A stretch of DNA of 56,354 bases from Methylobacterium isbiliense (lineage in GTDB: Bacteria > Pseudomonadota > Alphaproteobacteria > Rhizobiales > Beijerinckiaceae): assembly GCF_022179325.1 (NCBI RefSeq), contig NZ_BPQQ01000097.1:1-56354 (forward strand), written 5' to 3'. The notes under the pieces were generated by a model that saw only the letters and a list, made by a program, of their open reading frames with translations, did not search any database and had not been told where the DNA came from. Positions 1-8,815 of this stretch are shown in pieces. How positions within the stretch are numbered: position 1 is the first letter of the stretch; the number at the start of each line of letters is the position of its first letter. The translations under genes were made by a program, and so were the position numbers.

Positions 1-27
1 TCGCAAAACCGGCGACCACTTTTGCGA
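1..27. repeat. Stem-loop repeat, divergent copy
   Basis: A perfect 8-bp stem (bases 1-8 pair with 20-27) closes an 11-base loop CCGGCGACCAC. The loop matches, with one C/T change, the loop of three tandem elements at 36.4 kb, while the stem sequence is entirely different yet still pairs. This is a dispersed palindromic repeat, and the copy may extend beyond the left window edge. It resembles, from memory, the abundant intergenic palindromes of Rhizobiales. Confidence 0.75.
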
Positions 28-338
28 GATCTGCTTAGTGGGCAAGCGCGCGTCGGGCGCAGGCCGTCCGGCTCGAGACCAGCACCCGCAAGCCCCCAAA
101 CAAGGCCCCGTCCTGACGCCGATGTGCACGGGCGCACGGAGCACGACACTTCCGTCAAGCGGCGCCCAAGTCTCTATTTTCTTTCTCCTGTTCTGAATAC
201 ATGATGGTTTCGTCGCCATGCTGCCCGACACGTCTTGCGCCACCGCCCGTGGCCGCTCTGGACCTGCCGTTGCGCATCGTCAGGGCGATGACCGCCCGCC
301 GGTCGGCCGATGCGGGATCGACAGAAGGGACACGCAAC
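28..338. other. Intergenic stretch, no gene seen
   Basis: About 310 bases between the edge repeat and the first small gene. Open frames here lack a convincing start or protein-like composition. Nothing else is recognisable apart from the ribosome-binding site of the next gene at its right end. Confidence 0.5.
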
Positions 339-587
339 ATGACCAGGATCCTTCAGGCCCTCCTCGTCTGCGCCGCGTTCGCGGCGACGCAGGCGCAGGC
401 GCAAACCCTGCCCAAGGGCTTCAAACGGGATGACAGCTGCAGGCGCATGACGACGTCGCTGAACAGCGGCCAGTCGCTCGGTTCCTACACATGCAAGTGG
501 AAGTACGGCTGCACCTGCACCTACGTGACCTGTCCGCCTCCCGGATACAACGTCGGCAAACTCTCGTGCCTGACCGCGCCCGGCTGA
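339..587 (+). CDS. Small secreted cysteine-rich protein
   Basis: This 82-residue protein has a clear Sec signal peptide: a basic start, a hydrophobic Ala/Leu/Val core and an AQA cleavage site near residues 19-21. The mature part of about 60 residues holds six cysteines (34, 52, 58, 60, 65, 77), four of them clustered, which suggests a small disulfide-stabilised periplasmic or extracellular protein. The ATG at 339 is preferred over upstream in-frame starts because GAAGGGA lies at proper spacing and the signal peptide begins right there. I do not recognise the family. It lies alone, with about 290 bases before the next gene on the same strand. Function unknown. Confidence 0.7.
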   Translation: MTRILQALLVCAAFAATQAQAQTLPKGFKRDDSCRRMTTSLNSGQSLGSYTCKWKYGCTCTYVTCPPPGYNVGKLSCLTAPG

Positions 588-878
588 TCATGAATATCGA
601 CGGCCATGCGCTAAACATGGTTGGAGCGCCCCTCAAATTTCGAACTCACATGTGAAAAAACTGTAAATATGCAATCCCTGATCGGCAGCACAATTACTTC
701 ACGTACATACGGAAAACAGCCTCCAGCGGAAAGCGAGGGTCTATTTTCTCAATCGTGCAATTCATTTTTTGAATAAGCAGCGTTCTCCAAGCCGCACTCT
801 TCGTGATAACTCGCTGCCCCCGTCCAACAGGCGGCCATCAGTCTCGACACAAGATCGAGCCATGTCAGAGGAGTCACC

Positions 879-1058
879 ATGTCTGCGAAGAAGCGCGCTC
901 CACTCGGAACGAAAGCCCGCACGGGTGAGAGCTGCCCCGAGAGCGGCGTGTGGCGCGTCGAGGGAACGCCGAGCACAACCGCTCCGATCTCCGAGGGCAA
1001 TCGCATGCCGCCCTACGACGGAAAAGCAGTGACGTGGGTGCTCATCCAGTACGCCTAA
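879..1058 (+). CDS. Small conserved hypothetical protein, 59 residues
   Basis: This short gene starts at ATG 879 behind a strong AGAGGAG ribosome-binding site and encodes 59 residues. It has a basic N-terminus (MSAKKRAP) and a motif GESCPESGVWRVEG. Glycine, proline and tryptophan positions lie in a segment ending in AVTWVLIQYA. From memory this resembles a family of about 60-residue proteins in Burkholderia and Rhizobiales with a GxxCPxSGxW pattern, but no function is known to me. The CPESG segment with one cysteine could suggest a small nucleic-acid or metal-binding fold; that is speculation. It converges on the dgcA gene. Confidence 0.72.
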   Translation: MSAKKRAPLGTKARTGESCPESGVWRVEGTPSTTAPISEGNRMPPYDGKAVTWVLIQYA

Positions 1059-1131
1059 GGCCGCTTTCATCGAGGTGAGGTGGGCCGAGCCAACTGCCGA
1101 GGCGCGTCCGTTCAAACGCGATCACGGCACT

Positions 1132-2109
1132 TCACCCCCACAGGGCCGGCTCGGGCGGGTGGACGATGCTGCCCTCGAAGCGCAGGCCCGGCTCGCGGTC
1201 GCGCGCCAGCAGCAGCGGCCCGTCGAGGTCGACGTAATCCGCGAAGCCCGACAGGAGCATCGCGGGCGCCATGGCGAGCGAGGTGCCGACCATGCAGCCG
1301 ACCATGATCGACAGGCCCCGCTCCCGCGCGGCGCGGGCCAGCAGCAGCGCCTCGGTGAGGCCGCCCGCCTTGTCGAGCTTGATGTTGATCGCGTCGTAGC
1401 GCCCGGCCAGGACGTCGAGCCCGGCGCGGTCGTGCAGGCTCTCGTCGGCGCAGAGCGGGATGGTGCGGGCGATGTCTTCGAGCGGCGCGTCGTCCCCGGC
1501 CGGGAGCGGCTGCTCGATCAGGCCGACCCCGGCCGCCGCACAGGCCGCGAGGTTGGCCTGAAGCGTGTCGGGCCGCCACGCCTCGTTGGCATCGACGATG
1601 AGGCGGGAGTCCGGCGCGCCGCGGCGCACGGCGGCGATGCGGGCCGGATCGCCCGCCCCCCCGAGCTTCACCTTGAGGAGCGGGCGGTGGGCGGCGGCGC
1701 GCGCGGCCGCCTCCATCTCCTCCGGGGTGCCGAGGCTCAGCGTGTAGGCGGTGGTGGCGGGGGCCGGGGCGGGCAGCCCGGCGAGGTCGTGCGCCCGCAC
1801 GCCCCGGGTCTTGGCCTCGAAGTCCCACAGCGCGCAATCGAGGGCGTTGCGGGCCGCCCCCGCCTTCATGCGGGCGAGGAGATCCTGCTGGCCGGCGCCG
1901 GCGGCGATCGCCTCGCCTTGCGCGGCGATGAGGTCGCGCACCCCCTCCACGGTCTCGCCGTAGCGGGCGTAGGGCACGCACTCGCCCTGGCCGGTGACGC
2001 GGCCGTCCGTGATGCGGGCGACGACGACCACCGCCTCCGTGCGGCTGCCGCGGGCGATGGTGAAGCGGCCGGCGATCGGCCAGCGCTCCACCGCGACGTC
2101 GAGGCGCAT
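1132..2109 (-). CDS. dgcA: N-acetyl-D-glutamate racemase DgcA (enolase superfamily; dipeptide-epimerase-like)
   Basis: This 325-residue enolase-superfamily protein has an N-terminal capping domain and a TIM barrel. The visible active-site set is complete: KVK at 146-148 (acid/base lysine), D173 in VDANEAW, E199 and D222 as metal ligands, and K244 in INIKLDK as the second acid/base. Such proteins were long annotated as L-Ala-D/L-Glu epimerases. When paired with a DUF1611 protein they are now known as DgcA, racemising N-acetyl-D-glutamate to the L form in D-glutamate catabolism. Its ATG overlaps the stop of dgcN by one base (TGATG), so the two are translationally coupled. A divergent glutamate-type importer supports the role. 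A dipeptide epimerase remains the alternative. Confidence 0.82.
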   Translation of the reverse strand: MRLDVAVERWPIAGRFTIARGSRTEAVVVVARITDGRVTGQGECVPYARYGETVEGVRDLIAAQGEAIAAGAGQQDLLARMKAGAARNALDCALWDFEAKTRGVRAHDLAGLPAPAPATTAYTLSLGTPEEMEAAARAAAHRPLLKVKLGGAGDPARIAAVRRGAPDSRLIVDANEAWRPDTLQANLAACAAAGVGLIEQPLPAGDDAPLEDIARTIPLCADESLHDRAGLDVLAGRYDAINIKLDKAGGLTEALLLARAARERGLSIMVGCMVGTSLAMAPAMLLSGFADYVDLDGPLLLARDREPGLRFEGSIVHPPEPALWG

Positions 2110-3131
2110 CACCGGGACACCCCGGCCGGATAGAGCGCCGCGAGGTGCTCGACGATTCCCTCCACGCCGAAGCGCACCGGGTCGGTGGCCGGAAGGTCGT
2201 GCTCGGCCGCCAAGCGCGCGAGCAGCGCCCGCGCCTCCTCCTCGCCGAGCGCCTGCGTGTTCACCGCGATGCCGACCGGGCGGATCCCCGGGTTGGTGAG
2301 GCGCCCGCAGCGCAGCGTCAGGTCGATGACCTCCTGGATCGAGGGCAGCGGGTGCTGCACGCCGCGCATCGTCGTGCGGGTCGGCTCGTGGCAGACCACG
2401 ACGGCGTCGGGCTGCGCCCCGTGCAGCAGGCCGAGGCTGACGCCCGCGAAGGAGGGATGGAACAGCGAGCCCTGGCCCTCGATCAGGTCCCAGTGCTCGG
2501 GGGCGGCCGCGGGCGAGATCCACTCCACCGCACCGGAGATGAAGTCCGCCACCACCGCGTCGATGGCGACGCCGCGGCCGGAGATGAACACGCCGGTCTG
2601 GCCGGTGGCGCGGAAGTCGGCGTCGAAGCCGCGCGCGCGCATCCCCGCCTCCAGGGCCAGCACCGTGTACTTCTTGCCCACCGAGCAGTCGGTTCCGACC
2701 GTGAGGAGCCGGCGGCCCGGCCGCTTGGTACCCTTGCCGGTGTCGAAGCGCTGGTCGGAGTGGCGCACGTCGTGGAGCTGGCGGCCGGTGCGGGCGGCGG
2801 CCTCCGCGATGGCCGGGACCGAGCCGAGGCGGGTGTGCAGACCGCTCGCCACGTCGAGCCCCGCCTCGATCGCCGCCACGATGGTGGCGATCCAGTGGTC
2901 GGGCAGCACCCCGCCCGCGTTGACGACGCCGACGATCAGCGTCCGGGCGCCCTTCTCGACCCCCTGTGCGATGCTGAGGTCGGGCAGGCCGAGATCGGCC
3001 GCGCAGCCGGGCAGCCGCACCTGTCCCACGCACCAGTCCGGCCGCCAGTCGACGATGCCGTAGGCGGTCTTGGCCGCGAGGCGGTCCGGGACGTCGCCGA
3101 GGAACATCAGGTAGGGGGTGGCGATCTGCAT
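2109..3131 (-). CDS. dgcN: D-glutamate N-acetyltransferase DgcN (DUF1611 family)
   Basis: This 340-residue protein belongs to the DUF1611 family. It has an N-terminal Rossmann-like region (about 1-135), then a P-loop-like motif GTDCSVGKK (146-154) that starts the C-terminal nucleotide/CoA-binding domain, and further conserved stretches such as IEGQGSLFHPSF. DgcN is known to acetylate D-glutamate, which DgcA then racemises to N-acetyl-L-glutamate. The ATG at 3131 was chosen because the family start MQIATPYLMFLG follows it and a GCGGAGCGGAA purine stretch precedes it; longer in-frame extensions read through the intergenic region. It is first in a two-gene operon and divergent from gltI across about 240 bases. 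Confidence 0.82.
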   Translation of the reverse strand: MQIATPYLMFLGDVPDRLAAKTAYGIVDWRPDWCVGQVRLPGCAADLGLPDLSIAQGVEKGARTLIVGVVNAGGVLPDHWIATIVAAIEAGLDVASGLHTRLGSVPAIAEAAARTGRQLHDVRHSDQRFDTGKGTKRPGRRLLTVGTDCSVGKKYTVLALEAGMRARGFDADFRATGQTGVFISGRGVAIDAVVADFISGAVEWISPAAAPEHWDLIEGQGSLFHPSFAGVSLGLLHGAQPDAVVVCHEPTRTTMRGVQHPLPSIQEVIDLTLRCGRLTNPGIRPVGIAVNTQALGEEEARALLARLAAEHDLPATDPVRFGVEGIVEHLAALYPAGVSR

Positions 3132-3369
3132 GCGTTCCGCTCCGCGGGGGCGTTGTCGGGGCCGGCGGCGTGCCGGCGCGGGGCCTCGGGCCGCACCTTC
3201 GCGCGGCCCCGGCACGCGCGCAACCGTCGCCGGACGCTGGCCCGGCTTTTGCAAAATGCCGGCCGGAAGGCGCGTCCCGCGCCGCCGGTCCCCCGGCAAC
3301 CCTCGGCACCACCTTGACGCCACGGCCCGGGATGGCGGACGTAAGGCCTTGCCCAAAAGGAGAACAGAA
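3132..3369. promoter_or_regulatory. Divergent promoter region between dgcN and gltI
   Basis: This 238-base spacer must hold the promoters for dgcN (leftward) and the glutamate-type importer (rightward). A TTGACG at 3314-3319 could be a -35 element for gltI, but I see no good -10 at normal spacing. A purine-rich AAAAGGAGAACAG ribosome-binding site ends the region. No clear operator palindrome was found. Confidence 0.45.
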
Positions 3370-4275
3370 ATGCGCTTGAGACGCCTCGTACCGGTCCTGC
3401 TCGCCGGCCTCGCCGCGCTCCCGGCCTCGGCCCAGGAGCTGACCGGCACCCTCAAGAAGATCAAGGATACCGGCGCGATCACCCTGGGGTACCGCGACTC
3501 GTCGGTGCCGTTCTCCTACCTCGACGGCGACCAGAAGCCGGTCGGGTACGCGATGGACATCTGCTACAAGGTGGTGGATGCGGTCAAAGCGCATCTGAAG
3601 CTCGACAAGCTCGAGACCAAGCTCAACCCGGTGACCTCGGCCACGCGCATCCCGCTGATCGCCAACGGCACCGTCGACCTCGAATGCGGCTCGACCACCA
3701 ACAACGTCGACCGCCAGAAGCAGGTCGCCTTCACCAACACCCACTTCCTCACCGCCAGCCGCTTCGTCGCCAAGAAGGCGAGCAACGTCACGAAGTTCGA
3801 TGACCTGAAGGGCAAGACCGTGGTGTCGACCTCCGGCACCACCAACATCCGCCAGATCAACGAGTACAACACGGCCAACAAGCTCGGCCTGACAATCCTG
3901 CCGGCCAAGGACCACGCCGAGGCGTTCCTGATGGTCGAGACCGGGCGCGCGGTCGCCTTCGTGATGGACGACGTGCTGCTGGCCTCGCTCGCGGCCGGCT
4001 CCAAGGAGCCCGACGCCTACGTCATCTCCAAGGACGCGATCTCGAAGCCCGAGCCCTACGGCATCATGCTGCGCAAGGACGACGCGCCGTTCAAGAAGGT
4101 GGTCGACGACGCCACGGCCGCGTTCTACCGCAGCCCGGAGGGCAAGACGACCTACGACAAGTGGTTCACCAAGCCGATCCCGCCGCGCAACATCAACCTC
4201 AACCTGCCGATGGACGAGGCGCTTAAGAAGGCCTTCGCCACGCCGAGCGACAGCCCCGACCCGGCGATGTACTGA
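3370..4275 (+). CDS. gltI: Glutamate/aspartate-type ABC transporter periplasmic binding protein
   Basis: This 301-residue family-3 solute-binding protein has a signal peptide ending in ASA (19-21). The mature domain carries the hallmarks of amino-acid binders: ITLGYRDSSVPFSY, GYAMDICYKVVDAV, NGTVDLECGSTTNN and GKTVVSTSGTTN. The CGSTTNN segment is typical of the glutamate/aspartate (GltI/AatJ/BztA-like) subgroup. It delivers dicarboxylic amino acids to the two permeases downstream. The ATG follows a strong ribosome-binding site. A stem-loop right after the stop, ahead of the permease genes, likely raises the level of the binding protein over the membrane parts. The divergent D-glutamate genes suggest that D-Glu may be among the substrates (inference). 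Confidence 0.9.
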   Translation: MRLRRLVPVLLAGLAALPASAQELTGTLKKIKDTGAITLGYRDSSVPFSYLDGDQKPVGYAMDICYKVVDAVKAHLKLDKLETKLNPVTSATRIPLIANGTVDLECGSTTNNVDRQKQVAFTNTHFLTASRFVAKKASNVTKFDDLKGKTVVSTSGTTNIRQINEYNTANKLGLTILPAKDHAEAFLMVETGRAVAFVMDDVLLASLAAGSKEPDAYVISKDAISKPEPYGIMLRKDDAPFKKVVDDATAAFYRSPEGKTTYDKWFTKPIPPRNINLNLPMDEALKKAFATPSDSPDPAMY

Positions 4276-4281
4276 CGCAAT

Positions 4282-4306
4282 GCCCTCCGCACCCCGTGCG
4301 GAGGGC
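4282..4306 (+). terminator. Stem-loop after gltI (partial terminator / mRNA stabiliser)
   Basis: A perfect 11-bp stem (4282-4292 with 4296-4306) closes a CCC loop seven bases after the gltI stop. Only a weak T stretch (GTCTT) follows. Such hairpins between binding-protein and permease genes commonly set unequal expression. Confidence 0.7.
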
Positions 4307-4478
4307 GTCTTGCGGAGAACGTCTTGCGGCGGGCGCCAAGGCCCGCCGCCCCGCGGCGTCCCTGCGCCGGCACGCTTGCGCAGTGGATATCGTTGATTCC
4401 GGCCCGAGCGCGGCCGAGAATGGCTTACACGTCAGGGAGACGGCGACGGCTCCGCGGAGCCCGCCGGCGGGGCGCGAC

Positions 4479-5201
4479 ATGAACTACAACTGGAACTGGG
4501 GCATCTTCTTCGACATGTCGCCGGAGGGCACCGGCACCTATGCCGACATGCTCCTCTCCGGGCTCGTCTGGACGATCGTCACGGCGCTCTGCGCCTGGGT
4601 GATCGCCTTCGCGATCGGCTCGGTCGTCGGCGTGATGCGCACCCTGCCGAGCCGCGCCGCACAGGCCTTCGGCAACGGCTACGTCGAACTGTTTCGCAAC
4701 ATCCCGCTCCTCGTGCAGATGTTCCTGTGGTTCTTCGTGCTGCCGGAGGTGCTGCCGCGGGCCTGGGGCGACTGGCTGAAGCAATTGCCGAACGCGCCGT
4801 TCTACACCGCCGTGGTGTGCCTGGGCTTCTTCACCGCCTCGCGCGTGGCCGAGCAGGTGCGCGCCGGCATCCAGGCCCTGCCGCGGGGCCAGCGCATGGC
4901 CGGCACGGCGCTCGGGCTCACCACCGCCCAGACCTACCGCTACGTGCTCCTGCCCAATGCCTACCGCATCATCCTGCCGCCGCTGACCTCCGAGTTCCTG
5001 AACAACCTCAAGAACACGTCGGTGGCGCTGACCATCGGGCTGCTCGAACTCACCGCGCGCGCCCGCTCGATGCAGGAATTCTCGTTCCAGGTGTTCGAGG
5101 CGTTCACCGCCGCGACCGTGCTGTACATCATCATCAACCTCGTGGTGGTGACGGCGGCGGGCTTCCTCGAGCGCCGCGTCGCGATCCCGGGCGCCCGCTG
5201 A
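4479..5201 (+). CDS. gltJ: Glutamate/aspartate ABC transporter permease 1
   Basis: This 240-residue inner-membrane permease of the HisM/GltJ family begins MNYNWNWGIFFD, the typical start of GltJ. It has about five hydrophobic segments, the N-terminal family motif ELFRNIPLLVQMF, and the cytoplasmic EAA loop EQVRAGIQALPRGQRMAGTALGL that docks on the ATPase. The start at 4479 matches the family length; upstream in-frame starts would add an unrelated leader. It pairs with the second permease 42 bases downstream to form the heterodimeric channel for acidic amino acids. Confidence 0.9.
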   Translation: MNYNWNWGIFFDMSPEGTGTYADMLLSGLVWTIVTALCAWVIAFAIGSVVGVMRTLPSRAAQAFGNGYVELFRNIPLLVQMFLWFFVLPEVLPRAWGDWLKQLPNAPFYTAVVCLGFFTASRVAEQVRAGIQALPRGQRMAGTALGLTTAQTYRYVLLPNAYRIILPPLTSEFLNNLKNTSVALTIGLLELTARARSMQEFSFQVFEAFTAATVLYIIINLVVVTAAGFLERRVAIPGAR

Positions 5202-5243
5202 CCGATGCCGCTCCCCCTCCCTCCCGCCCGCGGTTGACGCCCC

Positions 5244-5936
5244 ATGCTCGCGAATTTCGACTTCAGCGTCATCCTCAACTCGTGGCGCTACCTGTTCCTC
5301 GACGGGATGACCTTCACGCTGACGCTGACGGCGCTCGCCGCCGTCGGCGGCGTGATCCTCGGCACGCTGATCGCGATGATGCGGCTCTCCGGCCTGCCGG
5401 TGCTGCCGCAGGTGGCCAAGGCCTACGTCAACTTCATGCGGTCGCTGCCGCTCGTGCTGGTGATCTTCTGGTTCTACTTCCTGGTGCCGTATATCGGGCA
5501 GTGGCTCACCGGGGCGGAGCGGCCGATCCAGGTCGGCGCCTTCACCTCCAGCCTCGTCACCTTCACGCTGTTCGAGGCGGCCTACTTCTCGGAGATCATG
5601 CGAGCGGGCATCCAGTCGATCCCCAAGGGACAGACCGCGGCGGCCTCGGCGCTCGGCCTCACCTACTGGCAGACGATGGGCAACGTCATCCTGCCCCAGG
5701 CCTTCCGCAACATGCTGCCCGTCCTGCTGACCCAGACCATCGTGCTGTTCCAGGACACCTCGCTCGTCTACGTCCTGTCGATCACCGACTTCCTCGGCGC
5801 CGCCTCCAAGGTGGCGCAGCGCGACGGGCGTCTCGTCGAGATGTACCTGTTCGCGGCCCTGGTCTACTTCCTGATCTGCCTCCTCGCCTCGATGCTCGTG
5901 CGCCGCCTGCAGCGCCGCATCGCCATCATCCGCTGA
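5244..5936 (+). CDS. gltK: Glutamate/aspartate ABC transporter permease 2
   Basis: This 230-residue permease is the partner of the preceding one. It shows the N-terminal transmembrane segments, the family motif NFMRSLPLVLVIFWFYF, and an EAA loop around EIMRAGIQSIPKGQTAAASALGL, followed by DTSLVYVLSITDFLG in the last membrane helices. Family length is normal. It is followed after 24 bases by the ATPase gene, consistent with one operon of binding protein, two permeases and ATPase. Confidence 0.9.
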   Translation: MLANFDFSVILNSWRYLFLDGMTFTLTLTALAAVGGVILGTLIAMMRLSGLPVLPQVAKAYVNFMRSLPLVLVIFWFYFLVPYIGQWLTGAERPIQVGAFTSSLVTFTLFEAAYFSEIMRAGIQSIPKGQTAAASALGLTYWQTMGNVILPQAFRNMLPVLLTQTIVLFQDTSLVYVLSITDFLGAASKVAQRDGRLVEMYLFAALVYFLICLLASMLVRRLQRRIAIIR

Positions 5937-5960
5937 CGCTCCCTCCGGAGAGACGCCGCC

Positions 5961-6725
<765 letters not shown>

Positions 6726-6741
6726 GGGCGGCCGCCACGCG

Positions 6742-7242
6742 ATGCGGTGGATCGGCCGGCTCCTCGTCGTCGCCGTCGCGCTCGCCGTGGCGATCCCCTG
6801 CGGCGCGGCCATGCTCGGCCTCGGCGTGCTCCTCGATCCGGCCCTGCGCGACCTCGCCGGCGCGCTCGGGCTCGCGGCGATCGAGGCCATCCTCTCCGAA
6901 CTCGCGGCCGGCTATCCGCCGGATCCCGGCATGCTCGACGCCGTGCTCACGGCCGGGCGGGCGCTGGTGCTCCTCGTCGTCGTGCCGCCGACGCTGAACG
7001 CCGTCGTCGGCGAGGTGCTGCGGTGGCGCTCGCTGGCGTGGTACGGCGGCGCCACCGGCTTCCTCACCGCTCTCCTGCCCTGGCTGATGCGCGGTGCGCC
7101 GCAGGCCGGCCCGGCCGCCGCCGAGGGCCGGATCACCGCCATCCTGTTCCTCGCCGGCGGCGTGGCCGGTCTCGTCTACTGGCTGCTCGCCGGGCGCTGG
7201 ACCGGGCGCCCGCCCGCCACGATGCCGCTGCCGCGGCGGTGA
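6742..7242 (+). CDS. Hypothetical membrane protein
   Basis: This 166-residue protein starts 16 bases after gltL and so is probably in the same transcript. It has about four hydrophobic segments: residues 6-30, about 72-90, about 100-118 and about 130-151. The C-terminal tail is short, basic and proline-rich. I do not recognise a family, and no catalytic motif is evident. Position suggests either an accessory membrane part of the transporter operon or a passenger gene. A strong hairpin about 100 bases downstream probably ends the operon. Confidence 0.6.
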   Translation: MRWIGRLLVVAVALAVAIPCGAAMLGLGVLLDPALRDLAGALGLAAIEAILSELAAGYPPDPGMLDAVLTAGRALVLLVVVPPTLNAVVGEVLRWRSLAWYGGATGFLTALLPWLMRGAPQAGPAAAEGRITAILFLAGGVAGLVYWLLAGRWTGRPPATMPLPRR

Positions 7243-7343
7243 GCGGCCAGCCTGCCGCCTCGGCGATGCGGATGGAGCCCGGATGCGACCGGCCCCGCGC
7301 GGCTTGCCCGCGGCAGCCAGCGGCGGCGCCGGAACGCCCCTGA

Positions 7344-7367
7344 GACGAGGCCCACGCGGGCCTCGTC
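7344..7367 (+). terminator. Terminator-like hairpin after the glt operon
   Basis: A perfect 10-bp GC-rich stem (7344-7353 with 7358-7367) has a four-base loop ACGC. There is no T tract, but its place after the last gene of the operon fits a transcription end. Confidence 0.6.
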
Positions 7368-7495
7368 CGTGGCACCGTTCCGATGGTCTGGAGCAGGCTT
7401 CGATCAGAGTGAAGCGTGAAGCCCGCCCTCGATCGTCGCGTTTGCCGCATCGTCTGCGGCGCACCGGCATCCGCGTCGTCGCAGACTGCTCTCGA

Positions 7496-7750
7496 TCAGT
7501 CGCAGCCCTCCTTGTGGACGGTCTTCGACTCGCCGAGGCTGTTCTCCTTGTGCACCGTCTTGGAGCCGCAGCCGGTCCCGTCGGTGGAGCGGGTGACGGT
7601 CTTGCGCTCCACGGAGCCGGTCGTGTCCTTCTCGACGACGGTTCCGGCCGGGCCGTCGCGCCGGATCACGGTGGTGTCCTGGGCCAGGACGGCCGTCGAC
7701 ATCCCGGCCAGGGCCGCGGCGGCACTCAGAGCGATCAGGGTCGTGCGCAT
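7496..7750 (-). CDS. Small secreted protein with repeated SKTVHKE motif
   Basis: This 84-residue protein has a signal peptide ending VLA near residue 23. The mature part is hydrophilic and charged, with two copies of SKTVHKE (63-69 and 75-81) and two cysteines (61, 83) flanking them, which could form a disulfide. The start at 7750 gives a standard signal peptide; longer frames would add an unlikely leader. The repeats are reminiscent of small periplasmic proteins of Methylobacterium and Bradyrhizobium, but I know no function. It reads away from the glt operon and lies downstream of phaB on the same strand, about 200 bases away. Confidence 0.62.
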   Translation of the reverse strand: MRTTLIALSAAAALAGMSTAVLAQDTTVIRRDGPAGTVVEKDTTGSVERKTVTRSTDGTGCGSKTVHKENSLGESKTVHKEGCD

Positions 7751-7952
7751 CGTGTCTGCTCCCGTGTAGAACGGGCGCTCAACGCCAGGTTGACCAATCC
7801 GGTTCCGACCACGGCGGGGCGGCGGAGACCGGTCGATCGCGCGTGACCTGGGGGCCAGCGCGGAGACGTCTGTCGCCGCGGCCGGCAGGACTGGCATGGG
7901 GCGTCCACCACCCTTCTCCGCACACGGGAAGGATGGCGGATCGCCGTCGGCG

Positions 7953-8681
7953 TCAGTGGAAGTACTGGCCGCCGTTGATGGTCAGGGTCGAGCCGGTGAT
8001 GAAGCCGGCCTGCTCGCCCGCCAGGAACTCCACCGCCCGGGCGATCTCCTCGGCCTCGCCGAGGCGGCCGACCGGGATCTGCGGCAGGATCTTGGACTTG
8101 AGCACCTCCTCGGGCACGGCCTTCACCATCTCGGTGGCGATGTAGCCGGGCGCGATCACGTTCACGGTGATGCCCTTGTTGGCGTTCTCCTGGGCGAGCG
8201 CCTTGGCGAAGCCGATCACGCCGGCCTTGGCGGCCGAGTAGTTGGTCTGGCCCATCTGGCCCTTCTGGCCGTTGATGGACGAGATCAGGATGATGCGCCC
8301 GAAGCCCCGCGCCCGCATGCCGTCGATCACCGGCCGCGTGCAGGTGAACATCGAGTCGAGGTTGGTGCGGATCACCGCCTGCCACTGCTCGAAGCTCATC
8401 CGGTGGAACATGCCGTCCCGGGTGATGCCGGCATTGTTGACGAGGACGTCGATGGGTCCGAGTTCGGCCTCCGCCGCCCGGATGCCCGCCTCGCAGGCGG
8501 CCGGATCGCCGACGTCGAACTTGAACACCGAGATCCCGGTCTCGGCCTTGAAGGCGTTGGCGGCCTCGTCGTTGCCGCCGTAATTCGCCGCCACCTTGTA
8601 GCCGGCTGCCTTCAGCCCCTTCGAGATCGCGGCGCCGATGCCGCGCGTTCCGCCTGTCACCAGTGCGACGCGTTCTGCCAT
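7953..8681 (-). CDS. phaB: Acetoacetyl-CoA reductase (PHB synthesis)
   Basis: This 242-residue short-chain dehydrogenase has the nucleotide motif TGGTRGIG (9-16), NNAG (82-85) and the catalytic Ser-Tyr-Lys set S135, Y148, K152. The sequence DVGDPAACEAG and the QKGQMGQTNYSAAKAG stretch are typical of PhaB, which reduces acetoacetyl-CoA to (R)-3-hydroxybutyryl-CoA with NADPH. It lies downstream of phaA on the same strand, separated by 134 bases that include a strong hairpin. The two make the precursor for polyhydroxybutyrate; the polymerase gene phaC is not in this window. Confidence 0.96.
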   Translation of the reverse strand: MAERVALVTGGTRGIGAAISKGLKAAGYKVAANYGGNDEAANAFKAETGISVFKFDVGDPAACEAGIRAAEAELGPIDVLVNNAGITRDGMFHRMSFEQWQAVIRTNLDSMFTCTRPVIDGMRARGFGRIILISSINGQKGQMGQTNYSAAKAGVIGFAKALAQENANKGITVNVIAPGYIATEMVKAVPEEVLKSKILPQIPVGRLGEAEEIARAVEFLAGEQAGFITGSTLTINGGQYFH

Positions 8682-8773
8682 GTCCCTCTCCTTGTCGGTG
8701 CGTTGTCTTCCCTAGAGGCAGGCGGACCGTTCGAGAAGGCTGCCCGCCTCGCCTGTCTCGGCTTTTTTTGGTC

Positions 8774-8798
8774 GGCGGCCCGGGCGACCCGGACCGCC
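8774..8798 (-). terminator. Inverted repeat between phaA and phaB
   Basis: An 11-bp stem (8774-8784 with 8788-8798, one G-T wobble) with a three-base loop lies 17 bases past the phaA stop on the minus strand. A run of seven T bases on the plus strand lies on the side away from phaA, so the transcript would carry A residues after the stem. It is therefore not a classic intrinsic terminator and may instead be a processing or attenuation hairpin. Confidence 0.5.
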
Positions 8799-8815
8799 GC
8801 GTAGCGCTCGGCCGA

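Noticed and set aside
1132-3915. One 927-residue open frame spanning dgcA, an antisense part of dgcN and the intergenic region
   Set aside because: Only the last 325 codons resemble a protein family. The rest is a shadow of dgcN and gltI in a GC-rich genome where stops are rare.
8761-8770. T7 run as U tract of a plus-strand terminator
   Set aside because: The T run comes before, not after, the strong stem on the plus strand, and no plus-strand gene ends there.
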